In this document: positions 42,464 through 44,607 of the stretch, piece by piece
Numbering within the stretch: position 1 is the first letter of the stretch
Layout: each line of letters begins with the position of its first letter
NCBI GenBank assembly: GCA_964647785.1
Contig: CAZYJD010000009.1
Span: 1-44,607, forward strand
Direction: 5' to 3'
DNA from: CAZYJD01 sp964647785
GTDB lineage: Bacteria; Bacteroidota; Bacteroidia; NS11-12g; UBA9320
DNA length: 44,607 nucleotides
Made by a program: the position numbers and the translations under genes
Notes under the pieces: generated by a model
Seen by the model: only the letters and a program-made list of their open reading frames with translations
The model's database searches: none
Told to the model about the DNA's origin: nothing

Positions 42464-42924
42464 GAATTCTAACCATCGCCATTGCATTGTTATTGGGTGT
42501 GGGTCTGGCCCATGCCCAAAAGCTGGAACGAAGCGTTATTGGCTCTACAGGCAGCCAACTGAGTGCCGGCAGTTTGCGCATGAATTTTACCGTTGGTGAG
42601 ACGGTTATCGAGAAAAAAGAAAACAGCTCGATCAAACTCATTCAGGGCTTTCATGCACGTGCTTCAAAAGGCACCAACGCCATTGTTCAAGTTGCTAACA
42701 GCCGACTGAAAGTAGTGCCCAATCCTTTCCGCTCAAGTTTGAGCTTCTTGGGTGAGATGCAGATCAAGCAAATGGAACTGTATTCAATGGATGGAAGATT
42801 GGTGTTTCAATCGATGGTGAGCGCTGGTGAGATTTCAGTGCCTGAATTACCTTCCGGACCCTATGTGCTTCAGCTGAGGAATGCCAATGCTGAGGTGTTC
42901 AGGTATCGCCTAATGAGGCAATAA
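42460..42924 (+). CDS. Small secreted protein with T9SS type A sorting domain
   Basis: The protein has 154 residues. The signal peptide ends AHAQ. The short N-terminal domain reads ERSVIGSTGSQLSAGSLRMNF, then VGETVIEKKENSSIKLIQGFHA; many small Bacteroidota T9SS cargo proteins share this VGE..LIQGFH pattern. From about 84 (LKVVPNPFRSSLSF) to the end it is a type A sorting domain. It overlaps the S74 gene by ATGA and has a good ribosome site (AAAGGAG, 6 bases before ATG) inside that gene, unusual for this phylum, so coupled expression is likely. Confidence 0.85.
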   Translation: MRILTIAIALLLGVGLAHAQKLERSVIGSTGSQLSAGSLRMNFTVGETVIEKKENSSIKLIQGFHARASKGTNAIVQVANSRLKVVPNPFRSSLSFLGEMQIKQMELYSMDGRLVFQSMVSAGEISVPELPSGPYVLQLRNANAEVFRYRLMRQ

Positions 42925-42928
42925 GGCA

Positions 42929-44161
42929 TCAGTGTAACAAGCGGCTAAGGGATTTGCCTTCTGTCATCAAATGGATGAGAAGGGGGCGTTGTTTCAATTG
43001 GTCTGCCGATATAAGGACCGCTTCTTTGCCTTCAAATTCATCCAACAACTTACCATCCATGCTGTAAAGTTGTAGATTGAATTTCCCATGATAATTGACT
43101 TGCACATCTCCATTTGGAAGATGGCTCAAGTCAAAAAGACTTGTTTGGTTTGTCTGGGGTGTAATCCCATTGGCGACCCAACGATAGTGCAATTCATACA
43201 GGGCAGCAGGTCCAAACGGGCTGGCCTCACAAGTAACCCAATACTTATTTAATCCTGACCAGCCCAAGCTGGTTATGGCTTCAAATTGTTGAATCATCCC
43301 AAGATTGGTATAATACAGAAAAGGGTTTTCTTCTCTCCACCATGACTTTGGCCGTCCTTGTGCAACTTCATAAAAAGCTCTAAAGGTTCTCGAACTGCTC
43401 AAGGCCATTATTCCATGCCCACCGTCGGTTCTGTCATAGAATGCATCCGTTATCCATTCCAATTCTTTGATCTTGCCTTCTGTATACTTCTTGACATTCT
43501 GTAAATGTGCCACCACCGTATCGCCCTCATTCAAGGGCAGCGAATACACATACATTTTGCCATCAAAAGGCTCTGTTCTGTTTTTGGTGATGATCCAGAG
43601 GCTATCTGCTGACATGCTGCGACCATGGTTAAGTATAAGCGCAGATTCTGCATCGTACCACATGCTATCCACTGGAGGAGGAAAGGAGGTTTGATCGGCA
43701 TAATGGAAAGAAATTTTCCGTATGGCTGTCTCCGGGTTCTTGATGGAGTCCTTATGGACCATGTAAATGCATAGATCCATACGGGTATTGGCGTTGTTGC
43801 CAATGTCTGCGATATATATCCACCCTTGATCATCCATGGCGATGGCTTCCCAATCCGTATTATGGGCATTTTTCAGCCGATAGCTATTCAGAATTTCACC
43901 ATTCACAGGCGAGAACTCTGTCAGCTCAGCAGGATTGCCTCCATCATTGATGGCCAAAATATTTCCATTCCCAAAATACACCATGCCCGAGATTTCATTC
44001 AGTTCTTCGGGCAGATAAGTCAAACGCTTGAATGTGAAAGAAGTATCCTCCTGAATTTGAGCATAAGCAGAAAATTGACCAAAGATTAACGTCAGACCAA
44101 CGAACAGCATTCTAAAATGCCGAAAATCTCGCTTGCTAAATCTCAAAGTGAAGGTTTTCAT
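42929..44161 (-). CDS. Secreted propeller-like protein, probable T9SS type A cargo
   Basis: The protein has 410 residues. A basic N-terminus and hydrophobic segment end at FSAYAQ; Met18 is an alternative start that leaves a more ordinary signal peptide. The body reads like a beta-propeller: LNEISGMVYFGNGNILAINDGG, TDWEAIAMDDQGWIYIADIGNN, and FEAITSLGWSGLNKYWVTCE. These resemble SdiA-regulated or esterase-like phytase-type propellers. The last 70 residues (DVQVNYHGKFNLQLYSMDGKLL) look like a type A sorting domain. It starts 2 bases after the TauE/SafE stop and may be cotranscribed. It converges with the S74/T9SS pair, 4 bases apart. Function unknown. Confidence 0.75.
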   Translation of the reverse strand: MKTFTLRFSKRDFRHFRMLFVGLTLIFGQFSAYAQIQEDTSFTFKRLTYLPEELNEISGMVYFGNGNILAINDGGNPAELTEFSPVNGEILNSYRLKNAHNTDWEAIAMDDQGWIYIADIGNNANTRMDLCIYMVHKDSIKNPETAIRKISFHYADQTSFPPPVDSMWYDAESALILNHGRSMSADSLWIITKNRTEPFDGKMYVYSLPLNEGDTVVAHLQNVKKYTEGKIKELEWITDAFYDRTDGGHGIMALSSSRTFRAFYEVAQGRPKSWWREENPFLYYTNLGMIQQFEAITSLGWSGLNKYWVTCEASPFGPAALYELHYRWVANGITPQTNQTSLFDLSHLPNGDVQVNYHGKFNLQLYSMDGKLLDEFEGKEAVLISADQLKQRPLLIHLMTEGKSLSRLLH

Positions 44162-44163
44162 TT

Positions 44164-44607
44164 CTAGTGATTATCCACAGGATGACAACATTCCACCTCT
44201 GTTTGGTGCTTGTTTTGCGTCATCTTCGGACTAAGATACGGAATTCCCAGATTCATTCCGCGTACGATGAACAGGATCCCAATCACAGCTGCCATCCAGG
44301 GGATGAGTTTGCGCATGGCCAAACGCTGCTGCAATCCTTTCCAGGCCCTGCCCAATGATAGTATGAACATGAGCGGGAAAGTTCCCTGGCCAAAAAGCAA
44401 CATATACAGGGCCCCATTCAGAGCTGTTTCTGAAGCCACCGCTCCTGCAAGTGCCACATACACCAAGCCACAGGGCAAGAATCCATTCAAAATTCCAATG
44501 CCGAACAAGGCGCCATTTGAACCCGACTCAAAAAGCCGCTTGAAGGTTTTTGAAAATGGCATGGCCGGGATACGAAGGGGGAAGCGCAAGGGGGTGTAAT
44601 GAAAGAT
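44164..44607 (-). CDS. TauE/SafE family membrane protein, C-terminal part
   Basis: The frame is open to the window edge, so the N-terminus lies outside. The visible 147 residues include GILNGFLPCGLVYVALAGA and LFGQGTFPLMFILSLG, the second half of the sulfite exporter TauE/SafE (DsbD_2-like) family. In Bacteroidota such genes often follow the cbb3 cytochrome oxidase genes, which would lie beyond 44607; that is a guess. The C-terminus ends ECCHPVDNH, a possible metal-binding tip. An in-frame TTG at 44589 is not a likely start because conserved sequence continues upstream. Confidence 0.78.
   Translation of the reverse strand: MFHYTPLRFPLRIPAMPFSKTFKRLFESGSNGALFGIGILNGFLPCGLVYVALAGAVASETALNGALYMLLFGQGTFPLMFILSLGRAWKGLQQRLAMRKLIPWMAAVIGILFIVRGMNLGIPYLSPKMTQNKHQTEVECCHPVDNH

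Overview
This is a chromosomal stretch from a member of the Bacteroidota, most likely Flavobacteriales. Several signs agree. Promoter-like TAnnTTTG (or TAnnTTCG) -7 boxes precede many genes. Four secreted proteins end in type IX secretion (T9SS) C-terminal sorting domains. A DUF4290 gene sits beside murA. DnaJ lacks the same half of its zinc region that I recall being absent from Flavobacterium DnaJ. MurA has Asp where enterobacterial MurA has Cys. A run of exactly 100 N (4236-4335) marks a scaffold gap, so the source is a draft or metagenome assembly. I see no rRNA, tRNA, CRISPR array, prophage or intact insertion sequence.

Left part (1-12.2 kb): a small envelope pair (75-1111) ends at a terminator. 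It is followed by a CaCA-type Na+/Ca2+ exchanger, a GT39-like membrane glycosyltransferase and an Omp28-like CxxC lipoprotein cut by the gap. On the minus strand lie rpsT and a coupled pair made of an M48 metalloprotease and an outer-membrane barrel. Then come glycyl-tRNA synthetase, the pyruvate dehydrogenase E1 beta subunit, an adrenodoxin-type ferredoxin and a cation/proton antiporter.

Middle part (12.2-30.4 kb): a large outer-membrane protein conserved in Bacteroidota, a short SSB, an FGE-like lectin-fold protein, and an ALDH resembling 2-aminomuconate/2-hydroxymuconate semialdehyde dehydrogenases. A 480-base non-coding stretch follows, holding a nested inverted repeat, a 7-bp tandem array and flanking direct repeats. 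Next, all on the minus strand, come a coiled-coil membrane protein, the cluster DUF4290-murA-tlpA-like-grpE-dnaJ, and a complete RND efflux operon (adaptor, pump, TolC).

Right part (30.4-44.6 kb): a surface and secretion region. It holds a copper type II monooxygenase-like protein with a CxxCH site and a T9SS tail, a TonB-receptor-like barrel, and a 1776-residue BNR/GEVED/PKD protein with a type B T9SS tail. It also holds a tail-fibre-like S74 protein translationally coupled to a small T9SS type A protein, another probable T9SS cargo, and the C-terminal part of a TauE/SafE family membrane protein that runs off the window.

The most unusual items are the nested inverted-repeat element at 19036-19156, the in-phase 7-bp repeats at two loci, a set of genes whose promoter box ends only 3-4 bases before the start codon (predicted leaderless mRNAs), the S74/T9SS gene pair, and the heme/copper/T9SS fusion protein. 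I found no clear novel defence or mobile system.
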